Shown piece by piece: positions 46,301-58,416 of a stretch of 64,000 nucleotides of DNA. A program made the position numbers and the translations under genes. The notes beneath the pieces are model-generated. The model worked only from the letters and a program-made list of their open reading frames with translations, was not told the origin of the DNA and ran no database searches. The number at the start of each line of letters is the position of its first letter. The first letter of the stretch is position 1. Source of the stretch: Romanomermis culicivorax (Eukaryota; Nematoda; Enoplea; Mermithida; Mermithidae); the NCBI GenBank assembly GCA_963922205.1, contig CAWUHX010000427.1, positions 62,001 to 126,000 on the forward strand, read 5' to 3'.

Positions 46301-47412
46301 TTTTCGATTTCGGGCTATGTCGTCAAGTAACCAACTCTCTATCTTCCCGCAATTTCAAATGCCCACTTTATCTACTCATTTAGTACAAAAATATGGAAAG
46401 CGGACGTCTCAGAGAACCCCGAAACAGTGTACCGTTCCGCGGAACCGTCCGTTATGCTTCAATAGATGTTTTATCGGTAAACATTTAATCTGGATGTTCT
46501 GTTTTTGCATGAGATCTAATGATGAATTTATTTTTGATTTTATTTTCAAAATTAGTCTCAAAATAGAATCAGTGTCGCAGTTTCAAATCAATGTGCTAAA
46601 AAGTAATCGTTAGCTTTAGCTTGTCGCTGAAGATGCAGTTGTTGCCTCATTTTGAAATAAGCAATTTTGTCCATATGATTTGAATATTATTCCATCGTGG
46701 AGTCATAAAAAGAATTTCACATGCCCACCGCCCCATCTGTTAAATTTTTTCAAGTTTCGACAATTCGTGTATGAAAAAAGATCAGACTCCAAATTTATGA
46801 ATGTTCTGGTTACTGGGGACACGAAAAATGCATCGTCATTTTAACATTTTTACATATGCCTTCGCCAATGATAGCATTGCTGCATCACTGTAGCGTAATG
46901 TATGCAAAAACAGCAATAATGCAAGTCAGTTTCAGTCGTTAATCAGTTTTTTCTACCAGGGTAAAGATATGGGTCGCCACGACGACCTTTGGTCCATGTT
47001 TTATGTTTTATGCGAAATGGCCAATTCTCAATTGCCCTGGCGCCGCATGGTCGACAAGGAGAAAGTTCGTTCGTTGAAGCAAAACACATGTCCGACGTTG
47101 TTGTGGCGCCAAATGCCCGCCGAAACCAAAAGCCATTTCGTCGATCATTTGCAAACGTTAACGTTTTTCGACAAACCGGACTACGAAAAAATCGACCGTT
47201 CGTTCGAGCAAGCTTTGAAAGATATGCAAATTAATCAACAAACTTTGTTCGATTGGGAGTCACCGGACGATCGTCGCAACGACGGCGATTATGACGACCA
47301 GGGCGACAACGATACCCCCGGCCCGGCGGCCGCCCACAATAACAGCGGCGACGAAAATTTGGCCGCCGGCGATGACGATAAAAGTTTGGCCGTCGGTCGA
47401 TCGGAAGGCTGA
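43400..47412 (+). CDS. CK1/tau-tubulin-kinase-like Ser/Thr protein kinase, five exons
   Basis: Exons 43400-43558, 44740-45050, 46149-46326, 46384-46476 and 46960-47412 join in frame with GT..AG borders to give 397 residues. Kinase landmarks appear in order: glycine loop LLSKGSFGVVYEG, VAIK lysine, HRDVKPANFA catalytic loop, DFGL, GTVRYAS activation segment and GRHDDLWSMFYVL, a CK1-group pattern closest to TTBK. A basic Arg-rich leader (MAFHARPRPYRSRSRRR) precedes the domain and an acidic Asp/Asn-rich tail follows it. It should phosphorylate Ser/Thr in proteins; tau/tubulin specificity cannot be inferred for this copy. ATG 43400 is chosen because exon 1 then joins in phase to GQILQNQWRVERLL, as TTBK proteins read. 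All catalytic residues are present. Confidence 0.9.
43846..44461. mobile_element. 616-bp inverted-repeat MITE in kinase intron 1
   Basis: The left end TAAAGGCCTATTTAGACGAG and the reverse complement of the right end, AAGGTTCATTCACACGAGAG, match well. Direct repeats AATCG (43841-43845 and 44462-44466) flank it. Subterminal CAGCAAAC / GGTTGCTG motifs recur inside. It is non-coding. The superfamily is not determined. Confidence 0.65.
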
Positions 47413-47820
47413 TATTTCCTTCGATGGAAAGAAAAGTTTTCGTACTTTACAGGTGCTATCGCGAAACTATGCACGTCTCTAAAATAATGGCGATTTCCAT
47501 TTTTTCATTCTTACTGTAATTTTCCAAGTTTTGTTCGGTTGTAAGATACTAATCTTTGTTGTTTGACATTGTAATTCGCGCAACTTCTTTCATTGATTGG
47601 CTCCACTCTTACTAACTAATGTGCAAACTGTCGTTCCACTGAAAATAGTTTTTCGGGGTTTCGAGAGCTTTTTTTCTGTAATTTTATATTCTTTGGCGAA
47701 GTAAACCCGAAAAAATTCGCAGAGTTCTCGTCATATTCTCTGACGATTTCACTTGGATAGATGATCATGCAAGTAAGCATTCCATTGCTTTTTTCTCAGA
47801 TTGACTTTTGAATTATCACA
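47413..47820. other. 3' flank of the kinase gene
   Basis: Probable 3' UTR and intergenic sequence running into LTR element 3. No further gene seen. Confidence 0.4.
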
Positions 47821-48948
47821 TGCCGACCAACTTTCACAAACGTCACGTGATTTCCACCACGTCGATATTTTATGTTTTTTGCCACTTTTTATTTGACAGT
47901 TACTTACTTTTATTTCGTTTCATTCATTATGTTTTACATGCATTTTGTGTGTCATTTTTGTTGTTTTCTGTTCAACATGTAGGCTACTGTGTGACTCTTT
48001 GATCAGAATTTCGCCAGATAAGCTCTGCAAGCTCAAGGCCATAATTGTAGCATCACATGCACCTCTTATCAGTAAAAACTAATTACGTTTTTGCAACGCA
48101 AAATGACTAGTTAAGAAGTTCTCATTAAAGACATTCATATGTTTTGCATGGGAATGAAACTCATTCGCAACACTAAACGTATTCGAACTGGAAAATGTCC
48201 ATGTAACCATAGGCATCTTCTGCACCGATTTCCTCTGCAGAAGTTAGCTTGGGCGTGGTAAGCTCCACTCAGGCCATACTGTAGGCCTACGATATCCTTA
48301 AAAAGGCCTGTTTTGTTAGTTTTGTGCTCACTTTTGGGTTCTCCCACTTGCATTCGTTTTTGTCTTAGCTTCACATTTGCCACTATCACATTTGCATATT
48401 TTTATTATATTGTGTTGCGTCCGCCACCCTACAGTACTCCAATAAATTTGAATATTGTTTATGACCCATTGGGTCTGTCGCCCATACTCATATAGGAATA
48501 CACCTGTCGCCCACAGCATGCACGGTCTGTTATCTGTGTCCAGTATTGGCGTCAATATTTTTAATATTTTCTTATTTTTACCGGGCATTGGGGGAGTTGC
48601 CCACTTTTCTGGTCAAAAACAAATTAAATTGTACTGTTGACACATTTAACACTGTGCTTATCAGATCACATTGCTTATCTCTTTGACCCCAAACTTTTTA
48701 TTTATTTTCCTTTTGATTTTCCGCCATCTGTGCATCTTGTGTGACAACAAATAATTTATTTATTTTCCTTCTTTTTCCCAACTTCATAAATAAATATCCT
48801 CTTATCTCACAAAAAATAAAACTGATAACCTACTTTCTTTCCTTTCTATCTAAATAAATATCTTTTTATTCTTTCTCCTTTACCAAATCAAACTTTCTCA
48901 TTTCAAAAAAAAATCTATCCTTTCCCAACCGAGCACACAGGCGTTACA
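47821..48948 (+). repeat. 5' LTR of element 3
   Basis: Starts TGCCGACCAACTTTCAC; its first 570 bp align with the truncated 3' LTR. It ends GGCGTTACA just before a TTGGCATCC primer-like site. An AATAAA signal is at about 48441. Confidence 0.8.
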
Positions 48949-48951
48949 GTT

Positions 48952-48968
48952 TGGCATCCTTCAGTAGG
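48952..48968 (+). promoter_or_regulatory. candidate primer binding site, element 3
   Basis: TGGCATCCTTCAGTAGG begins a few bases after the inferred LTR end. tRNA not identified. Confidence 0.4.
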
Positions 48969-49039
48969 TCTCCTTCTGTTTCCTCCACTTACCATAAGGC
49001 CTCTTCTTCTATTTCTGTGAGTTGTTGCAAAGAGGTGAT

Positions 49040-49830
49040 GAATTTATGAGTCATAACCCCTGATGTGAGCAATGACAACATCATGTGTTGTTGTTCCCAG
49101 GTAGTTAGTCTTACAGACCCTGCCTCCAACGTCCGCAACTGACTCATTTGCTGCTGTTGCATGAGGTAGTCTGCCCAACCTTTCCTACCTTTGACATCAG
49201 CAATGGCTGCATAACATGTGGCCATTCATAAGTTGTTGATCATCAGTATCCTGCCCCTGGCACTAGCTGTTGCCTTAAGGGTGTTGCCTTAAGGCTGTTG
49301 CCTTAAGGGGTGGGTGGCCTCACAGGCTCTACCTCTGATGTCAGCAATGGTAACATAACATATTGCCATTGTGGGTCAGTGATCTTACAGCATCGTCCCT
49401 CTGAGGTCCACAATAGCAGAGGCTCGTGTTGTTGCATCAAGACTGGTTGGTTCACTGAACTCCGTCTTTGACATCAGCAATGGCAACACCACGTGTTGTT
49501 GTTCTGAGATGAGTGGGCCTTACAAACCCTACATCTGATGTCTGCAACAACTGCATCTCATGTCATTGCTGTGGGGTGGTTGATACTCAGCCATGTCCCT
49601 TGACGTCAGCAATGGTGATATTACATGTTAGTCTAAGGGGGCTGTTGGCCTCAGAACTCTATCCCCTGACATACACAATGATGATGTTTCATGTTCTCAC
49701 AGTAGAATTGAGGTTTTACAATCCTATTCAGACATTCACAACTGCAATATTTTGTGTTACCACAGGGGTTTGATGGCTGCAGGCCCCAACCCCTGATATC
49801 TGCAACTGCAACATGAGACCTCCACACTCA
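49040..49830. repeat. degenerate tandem repeat array in the element 3 leader
   Basis: Units of roughly 60-95 bp share a core like TGATGTCAGCAATGGCAACA followed by TCATGTGTTGTTGTTC and TTACAGACCCT. Cores are visible near 49055, 49195, 49340, 49475, 49540 and 49605. The repeats are heavily diverged and carry no sustained open frame. Confidence 0.7.
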
Positions 49831-51700
49831 CATCCCAGTCACCTGTAGTCAGCACCAAGGTCATGTGTTGGTTTATACCCCACCTTCAATGTCAGCATCA
49901 GGTTACTGTTGGTTTTGGAAGCTGCCACTTGAGTTGTAGGTGGAATATGACCCTATCACCTACAGCTCTTGTTAGAGGGTTGAGGTTTGTGTGGAACTGA
50001 TGTCTGAGAAGCATCAGTCAACATGCTAACTCAACCTGAGATGCCTTTAGTTTGTGATACTGATCAGGCTGTCCACTCTGCTAGCAGCACTGTTGATCAG
50101 CATGTGACTGCCTTCAAGCGTTGACTGCAGGTTTCAACAAGTTAAACTCAGCCTCAGCTGGGTTGATTGTTTTACTGATGTGAATGTTAGGCATTTGCAG
50201 TCAGTATTGCCTGTGTCTGATGTCTGCAAGGGTCTGGCAACCTTCTTGAAAATTTCTTATCTAAATTCTTTGTATTTCTTTCATCTATGATTTTCTTTAG
50301 TGTCACTGCGTAGTGGTTCCCAAGAAACCGCACAATTGCCTCTGGTTGGGCCTAAAGTTAGAGTGTAGCTGGCCCAATAATGTCCACACTAGAGTCGCCC
50401 ATTACCCCGAGTCTGCCTCTATTGGTTGTCCCTACAGCATAATAAGTTGCGAGTCAGCTTCAATGATGGTGTTAGAGTCCACCTCAACACAATACTGAGT
50501 CTGCCTCAGTCCCACTTTACACTCACTGACCAAAGTCACCTTGTATCCCTGTCCCTAGATGCTTCGACTCCCCCTGGAACCATCAGGGGGAAGCTATGCG
50601 AGTTCCACCTCCATTTATTTTGGCACAGCTGGGCCAAGGACCCCCATGTGACCCCTTTCACTGACTGAGTGTGTCAGAATAGCACCTTGGTACAATGTGC
50701 TCTTGCCTCCACTGGTGACCTACCGAGCCTCATTGCAACACAGTGATTGGAATCCCGGCCACCAGCTGTATATAAAACTCCCGGAGGGTGCCCATTCTGT
50801 TCAAAACTTGAGCTCCCGTTTTGGGCACGGTTGTAGAGTATTTTCAAGTGTTCTCCTCCACAGAACTTCCTTTGCAGTACATCTCACTGCACAGAGATTG
50901 CAGTCCCTCCTGGTGAGTGAGGCGGGTTACATAGTAGCCATGCCCCTTTGCATAACCAGGTGTGTAAATTAATTTTTTCCCCATTTATCTCTACCTTAAG
51001 TTTACCCTTAAGTTATCCACCTTTACTTATCTTTTAAGCCACTTCATGCACTGCTCTTGGTGAGTAGAACTTTCGGGTTACGAGTTCTCCCCGCCCCAAG
51101 GTTTTGTAAACTAGTACCTACGGTTTAACCTCCAGATAAAATCCCTTTTGAGTGGGTTTTTCCATCCCTACGAGTCACCTCTTTTTTGGGTGGGAAACCC
51201 CCATTTCCCAAATTCTCATATTTTCATTAAAATTTCCAGACCCAGGCCCCATCTCTTAGATTCACTGGGATGTAATCAGTTCCTCAAATAGTAGGCTACA
51301 CCTATAAGTACGCAGGTTACCAGATAAATCCCCTTCTGTGTCAACCTGATCCACATCTGCTGGGTTTTGAGTGCTACCACCTTGTTCTTTTCTAGCCCCA
51401 TTACCCTGTGGCCGCTAGTCTTAATTATTGAAGAGAACAAGATGTTTAATGCCTCAAAATGCCATCGCAAAAACAGTCAAGGACCTCACACTCCCCTTTG
51501 CCTAGAGTTCTGAAAAGTAGCACTTACTTTTCCTTGCAAAATACAGACACCTAGACATTCCTGCGGCCTCAGTACTAAGTTTAAATGGACCAGTGAGCCT
51601 CTCTCTATTCAATTTTATAAGATAGCTTCATAAGCTCGTAAATCAGTCTTAGCCACCCTACGGGAAGATGAGTTCTCAGACAGGAAGTCGGAAGTTGATC
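49831..51700 (+). other. element 3 leader, no gene recognised
   Basis: Contains medium open frames (for example 50426-50668 and 50697-50972) without recognisable motifs. GC content is higher than flanking host DNA, so it may be decayed coding sequence of the element. Confidence 0.35.
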
Positions 51701-51739
51701 TCCCATCACAGATGGAGAACAAAGTGGAAGCCACATTTG

Positions 51740-52830
51740 AGAATGCCCTTGGACCTCTTAACCAAAAGTTAAATCTATAACTGATTTAATATCTCACTTG
51801 ACCCATTTCTTTACACTTCTAGGTGTAAGCGAAAGGGATCATGCATATAAAATTGAGTTTCTGGAGTCTTGCCTTGCAGGTCCTGCTCTTGCATCTTACC
51901 AGAACTTTAGCAGTAGTGCTACAGCCTACGGGCTACAAAGAGTTTACAAATTTTCTATTGAAAGACTTTCCAGTAAGGCATGACTCAGATCTGCATCAGC
52001 AGCTGATCCAGGATCAGCTGCAGAAAATGACTGAGTCAGGGATAGTCTATCTTGAGCACCTAAAGAGGTTGGGGTGGCTTATCTGGATCTTGCGACTGAC
52101 ATCAGAGCTTCTATTATAAAACCTATCTTCCTGAGGGGGCTGAGACCAGTCCTTTGAGATAGAAGTTCAGGGAGTTTACAACTCTTGAGGAGACTCTTAA
52201 GGCAGCCTGTTACGCAGAATCCCAGATTTTTCGGGATGAGATTCAGTATACTGCACCATCTAATGCCGTTTTCTTATTTTAGAACAAAAGCCAGCCTGAT
52301 TCAATGCGGTCATGTCGATTAAAGAGCAATTCTCAACCATCATTGTCGACTCAGTCAGACAAAATCCAGCGATTACAACAGGAAATGGCGAGGCTCACGG
52401 CCAATATTGCCAAGCTAATGGCCCAGCAACAATCGCTGGCTCCATGAAATCAGATGTCACCTGCACAGCCATCGCTGCAAGTCCAGAACATTGGCAACCA
52501 CCCATCGGGGGCACATCTTCAGATGTGCTACTTCCATGGACCTTGTACACATTGCAACACCAGTTGTCCAGCTGAACGTCCCAATAGGGCGGCCCCTAGC
52601 AATGCCACTGCAGCCAATGCCAGTCATTGCTATTTTTGTCGAATGCAGGCACACCTGACTTATCTGGATCTCACGACTGACATCAGAGATTCTATTATAA
52701 AACCTATCTTCCTGGGGGGCTGAGACCAGTTCCTTGAGATAGTGCGACAGACCCTGTCCGCATTGCCTTCAAATATGAGTGCACCGGGCCAATGCTTGCC
52801 CAAATCACAATCCTACAAATTCTGGTGAGA
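51740..52830 (+). pseudogene. gag remnant of element 3
   Basis: A capsid-like helical stretch (LTHFFTLLGVSERDHAYKIE, then LAGPALASY and FTNFLLKDFPV) spans 51780-52120 in two frames. A coiled-coil tail (QRLQQEMARLTANIAKLMAQ) is at about 52360-52440. A Cys/His cluster near 52525-52650 (CYFHGPCTHCNTSC and HCYFCRMQAH) may be a degenerate zinc-binding end. An 85-bp segment at about 52073-52161 is repeated at 52656-52740. Stops interrupt every part. Confidence 0.6.
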
Positions 52831-54040
52831 ATGACTATGATAATTCAGGTTACTCTCCCCAGAGGACAAAGGTGTACACTTGGTGATATGCTTATCCACC
52901 TCCTGAGGGGATGGGAACCAATATCGGCAGCCCCCATGTCGTGATAATGCTGTTGGGGCCACCAACAGTCTTCTTCACCCAGATCTGCTTGATCTGGATG
53001 ATGAAGTGCTAGCTGAACACCTGGTGGATCCTTCACACCTGTCTGCGTAATCAGTATTGGGTTTCTAGCTGCCTCAGTGGTTTCCGCACAGGTGACATTA
53101 CCTGCCCTACCACCGCCGCCACCAAGATATGCCATGCCAGTTGCTTTACACCCATCTACAATGCCGAAAATGACTGGCGACATCAGGGTTGTCAGGTGGT
53201 ACCGACTGTAAGAAACAGCGACGACCCCAGCTACTGTGGTGGCATTACCAGCCCCTCTGGCCCGTTCAGCTGCTTAAGGACCACAGCCAGGAATTCCGAT
53301 GGATTTAGCACTGGAGGTCTTCGGTCAATTGGACTTGATGAATCTGATAGGTATACTACCATCTTTTTCTGATATTTCAGGTCTGTGAGTTGGAAATCTT
53401 TGTAGGTCTCGGACTTTAATGATTTCTCATTTACACATTCATTGTCTGTCACCAACGCGATTCTGGCCATCTGGTCAGTAGACTTGGCCAAGAAATACCA
53501 GCACTTACCATGGGTGCTGCTCAATGAGCCATTCCAAGTCGAGGTGCTCACAGCCTCAGATGTTGTGCTCACAGCAATAGTGGCGTTGCAAGTATTGGGA
53601 CCAGAGGTCCCTCGACAGAACCTTGAGTTCATTTCCAACAGCACTATCCGGAGGACACCCGTCGATGAGCTCCTGTTGGAAGGTGGACCATTGTTGCTGG
53701 CAGTCGATACCATCGCCCGCTCCATTGAACAGGCTAGTTGGATTCCCCAGCCTGTGCTGATCATGGCCACATTATCGCCAACAACAATGACAAGTGTTCA
53801 AAAACTGTCAGCAATTGTCCAGCAATGGCCTTCGGCCATCGCGACCAGTTCACCCTCGATTACGGCCAACATCTTCAGAGAAACGCTGCATCCAGTCAAC
53901 CACAATGTCAGCATCATGAGGCATCACCTTTCCCATCGGTCACCACTTTGCAGTCCCCCAAGATTTGCATTCTTCACGAAGTCCACCCATGTGGGGGCCT
54001 CATCCTCAACTTCCCCGGCGAGGAGATGATATCATCCCAC
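52831..54040 (+). other. element 3 region of unknown coding content
   Basis: Overlapping open frames on both strands (53442-54029 plus; 53231-53770 minus). The plus frame is Val/Ala/Leu/Thr-rich with no motif I recognise. It could be the N-terminal portion of the env-like protein or a Gag extension. Confidence 0.3.
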
Positions 54041-54041
54041 A

Positions 54042-55895
54042 GTGGTAATGACAAAGAATAATGCCCCTCCCCAGGCTGATACTATAAATTTAGGTGACAA
54101 TTTGCAGACACTGTTTGTAAATTTGTTGTACATAATAAACTGGGCCTTTGTAACATTACTGTTCTTAAGAATGAGCTTTGCAGTACATGCCACTCAGTAC
54201 CAATTTTGTGGTCTTTCAAGAAGCAGTCACCCACTTGAGCTACCTCAAAAAGTAGAGTGTAAACCACCAAAATCTCCATTGAGTCCACAATGCATGAATG
54301 TCACAGTATATGTTCCTAGCTCTGATCCAATCACTACATTAGCATGGAAATGCACATTGCGCAATGGCAGGGTCTGCACCAACAATAGTTTCTCCAGACC
54401 TAGGGGCATCACTGCAGACATCATTACTACTTAGCATCTAGCCCCTGCAGCTTGCACACTAGCACATCGCACTAAGATGGTTGGTTTGCAAAAGCTTGTG
54501 GATATCGGCCCTGGCTTTTATAGCACAAGCCAAACATTGGAAGTCATGTATAAATGGAGCTGCAGTGAGGTCTGCAAGACAGTGACTAACCTCTTCATCG
54601 AAGAGACACAAATTGCTTCATGGGATGGCATTAGGGCCCTAAATACCTTAGGAGATGTATGTGGATGCAGTCCTACCATAGGTCAGTGCACTAGCCTCGA
54701 TAGGATCATTGTGTGGCCTGCTACAAATTTCATCCCACAGTGTCATTATTGCCCTCAGAGAAATTACACTGCATCTGTATCAGGGAACCATGTCATCATC
54801 AATAATCTTCAAGTTGCCCTCAAGATCCCAAGAAACTCCCGCATCTTCAGGTTGTGTCTTGAACTATGTTCAACCACAATTGGAACAGATCAGGGTCTTC
54901 TTCGAAACATCCACGGGAGATTTAATTTGACCCAGAAAATGTTCAGATTGGCAAAGGACTCACGTCCCGACCCTGTCAATGCCAAACTGAACTATTAGGC
55001 TCAGCAGATCAAGGAATCGGAAATTAACAATTCTTGATTCATGTTGCTTGAGCTTTGCTCTCACCCTCAATGCTACCTTGATCTGACTTGGCAGTTGCTT
55101 CCTTTTGACCCTACATTGGGTGCCCAGGTATTCCTTCAGAGGAATTATCTGACAGCTGAATTCACAGGCGATGCACTGACAATATAGCCCTGCCAAAAGG
55201 TCAATGCCTCACATGTCTGCAACTTGTACCAAGTGGAAAACATCTGCTACAAGTATCTTCCTATGCAGGTTGGCAGCACCATTTACTTTGCCACCCCTGT
55301 TGGCCCAGATCTCATCAAAGCTAGCTCTATAGTGCTGTGTGATCACCACTTTACAGGGATTTTCTGAAATCACCCAAGTTGGTTTACTGAGTCTGGCATG
55401 GCCCATGTGAGTCACATCCAGCTGGAACTCTTCTAGAAACAGTGCTTTAACATCACTCACTTTGACACTCCTGCACTATTCCACGACCAGTTGGTGATGA
55501 CCATTCCAAGCTTTGCTTTCTTTAAACAGTATGTTCACAAGACCGATCAACTTGAAGCAGTTTTAAACTGGCTGGTAAACTTTACTGCTGGTCTATCCCT
55601 GCAACCAGACGCTATCTACCAATCTTTACCAGGGGTAGGAAATGACATCAAGGCCTCTCTGGAAGGTGTCAGTTTGGCAGAAAACCATGTGATTATTGGT
55701 CAACAATACAACTTCATTCAGGGCTTGCAGTCTGTACTGAGTGGGCCAGTTCAGTTGATCTTTAAAACCCTTGTCACTCTGGCAGTACTGGTCAGTATCA
55801 GATATCTAGCCTACCTTGGCATATCCTACTATCTCAGCTACTGCCTGCGGAAAAAGCAGGTTCGGTTTGTTAGTCGCTTTTCCCCATTGGGTCTT
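54042..55895 (+). pseudogene. env-like membrane glycoprotein region of element 3
   Basis: A hydrophobic segment (IINWAFVTLLFLRMSFAVHA) near 54135-54190 resembles a signal peptide. It is followed by a Cys-rich ectodomain-like sequence with N-glycosylation sites (54200-55460), split by stops and frame changes. From 55491 a long open frame ends with a strong membrane segment (FKTLVTLAVLVSIRYLAYLG) and a short basic tail (CLRKKQVRF). Signal, Cys-rich exterior, membrane anchor and tail is the layout of retroelement envelope proteins. I cannot assign a viral glycoprotein class. The same frame then runs into the first protease domain. Confidence 0.6.
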
Positions 55896-55949
55896 CTCCA
55901 CAAAGTCAAATGCTGGGTTGGTTCTAACTATCTGCAAAACGACATACCC

Positions 55950-56315
55950 TCCCAGCTAGATCAAATCATTCTATGTTTTGTCATGCTGGTCAATGCCAAG
56001 GAAACTCCTGCTTTCCTTGATACTGGTTGCCCGTGGACTATCATTGGCCAACGTCTTCACAAGGATTTGGTTAAAGAGAGTCCAAAGGCAGCAATGGCAT
56101 TCTAGCAACATCATGACTTCAATCCATTGATGAGTATCAATGGTAAAACCGTTTATACCCTCCTTTTGGAACCATATGAAATCCTGTTGCCCGGCAATTG
56201 CCAGCCAAACAGGAGGATCAATGTACATCTCCATGTGTGCAAGACTATGCCTCCCTTCTGGGCACCAGTTGATTTGACACTTGGACTTAGAATAGTTCAA
56301 GAACATTATGTTTGA
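55950..56315 (+). pseudogene. first retropepsin-like domain, element 3
   Basis: Active-site motif TPAFLDTGCPWTIIG (Asp at about 56019) is preceded by the strand IILCFVMLVNAKE. After TAG 56103-56105 the sequence continues with a flap-like INGKTVYTLLLEPYEI and DLTLGLRIV, where other retropepsins have a hydrophobic-G-x-D element. It directly follows the membrane segment of the env-like frame. Confidence 0.55.
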
Positions 56316-56939
56316 TTACCAACATAATGTTTGTCAGTTGAATGCAGTAGAACTACCCCTTCTTCTGACAATGGCAGAGATTGACCAGATTGAACCCTGG
56401 TGGGAGAACTCACATTCACTATCAAGGGCCTCATACAGGTCCAGGTGGCCATCACAGCCCAGGACTTCATCCATCTCTCAGCCACACTCACAGGCATAAT
56501 CAGTCCCTCGGGGGAAACTGGACCTCTTCCAGGTGTGCAAGTCATCAATCAATGGCAATGCAAGGGTCGAGTTACCCCTGACCCCCACCTAGAAATTCTC
56601 CAGTTTCCCTGGAAAAGGGCCAGTTCAGTGAGCCAAGGGATTGAGATGCTCCTTCATCACCCATGTTGGCAGTGCCACCATTGTCAGACACACAGATTGA
56701 ATTGCTAGGAGCTACACAGAGCCAAAGGGAGTGATCAGATCATGTACTCACAGTACAGGTTCATCCAACCCCATGGGACAACCTGGAAACATCAGTCAGT
56801 TATGCACTGGTATGTCTAATCCATCACACTGGGTTGCCAATTCCAAGGCAGATTGCTACCCCAGAGGATAGCCTTGGTGACACCACACCTGATCCGGGTC
56901 ATGTGGTGTCAGCCTCCTACCCCACTGCAATGAGGATCC

Positions 56940-57620
56940 CCTCATATCAGAGTTCTCCTGAACAAGGGGGTGGAAGCCAATGCACTGGTCGACACGGGAG
57001 CTGTTTTCTCACTTCTGGACCACAAGTTGGCAGCCAAACTGCCCAAATTGGTGCTCACACAGACTAGGGCTTGCCCCACTACAGCCAATGGGTCTGTGAT
57101 CCTATTGCTAGGCAGTGCCTATGTCATGGTGACAGTAGCTGATATCTCTGAATGGATTTGGGTCCAAATACAGGAGAACTGTTCAGCTGAACTAGTCCTT
57201 GAAAGGAACTTCCTAGGATGGTTCAATTGTGTTAGCTTGAACTGGGAGAAATCCTTTCTCCAGTTCAAGGACGGCAAGGTCCCGTGTGATAGTCTCATTC
57301 ACAATCCGCCTTCTGCTGGTGGTGCTTTACCCTTGCAGGAACTGGTTGTCCTTGAACCACGCTCACTGATGCAATTTACTGCACCTGTACCATCAATGTA
57401 TATGAATGTACCAGAGGTAGCTTTCTTCCCTAAGCCCCTCATGGGAACTCATAGCAGTGTATACTTTGCTGGCAGTGTGAGTACCGTGACTAACGGCCCT
57501 GTACCCTTACAGGTAGTTAACCCGAATACACATTCCATGGTTCTCTACCCGCACATGACCATGGGTGATGTGCAGATGCACACTGATCTCTCATGGGATC
57601 AGAGGTCAAACCTGACTTAG
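56940..57620 (+). pseudogene. second retropepsin-like domain and pre-RT linker, element 3
   Basis: A second active-site motif, VEANALVDTGAVFSLLDHKL, has its Asp at 56991-56993. It is followed by VILLLGSAYVMVTVAD and ELVLERNFLGWF, again the retropepsin strand and C-terminal pattern (usually G.DFL, here ERNFL). A linker (57300-57620) leads to RT. Having two such domains about 970 bp apart is unusual. Confidence 0.65.
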
Positions 57621-58416
57621 TTCTTGACCGAAAGTGGGTTGAATCCAATGCTGTGATATCCTCCGATATCATCTCATAGGACGTGTTAGCATTGATTGAG
57701 CTACTGGTCACATACACTGACGTCTATGCCATAGATGAGAAGGACACAGGTTCTACTGACCTCATGCAGCATGAGATCAGTACGGGTGATGCCCACCCAG
57801 TCTGCTGGTTTCCTTATTGGACCTCACCTACGGAGAAGAACGTCATCATGCAGGGAGTCAAGGTGCTACAGGAAAAAAGTATTATCTGGCCAAGCACGTC
57901 ATTGTAAACCACTAATACTGTCCAGGTGTGCAAAAAGAACAGGTCGCACTGTATGCATTTCAATTTTCGGGGCCTTTAATGAGGTCACGAAAAAGGATGT
58001 CTACCCTCTCCCAGGGTAGATGACATCCTCAACACACTCAAGGTATATGAAGTACTTCACCCCAAGGCAGATAAAGAAATGATGGTGCTATTTACGCCCA
58101 TTGAACTTTAGGAGTTCAACTATCTGCCTTTTGGTCTTTGCAACGCCCCTGGGATGTTCCAACATCTCATGGACCTGCTCCTCATTGGAATACAGTGGCA
58201 TACCCCATTGATCTATCTCGACCACATCTTGATGTTCCGAAATTCCCACACCCAGATGCTTGAGCACCTGATGGATGTGTTCTCTCATCTTTGTGAGGTT
58301 GGAATGAAGCTCAGACTGAGCAAGTGCAAATTCTCGCAGTCTAACGTAGAATATCTAGGCTATCACATCTCAAACAGCAGCCTGGAACCAGATAAAGTCA
58401 AACTGGCTGCCATGTA
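57621..58416 (+). pseudogene. reverse transcriptase of element 3 (damaged)
   Basis: Frames join the RT start (LLVTYTDVYAIDEKDTGSTD), FNEVTKKDVYPLP, motif B FNYLPFGLCNAPGMFQHLMD and motif C as IYLDHILMF, then LRLSKCKFSQSNVEYLGYHIS. The normal YLDD is YLDH (58214-58225), losing one metal-binding Asp. Motif A (TLD.. GYWQ) is missing: a short sequence joins NTLK directly to ADKE at about 58040-58065. Several frameshifts are present, and the frame ends at TAG 58414-58416. Confidence 0.8.

Noticed and set aside
53231-53770. 179-codon minus-strand frame in element 3
   Set aside because: It is antisense to the element and overlaps plus-strand frames; no motif supports it, although the plus-strand content is also unclear.
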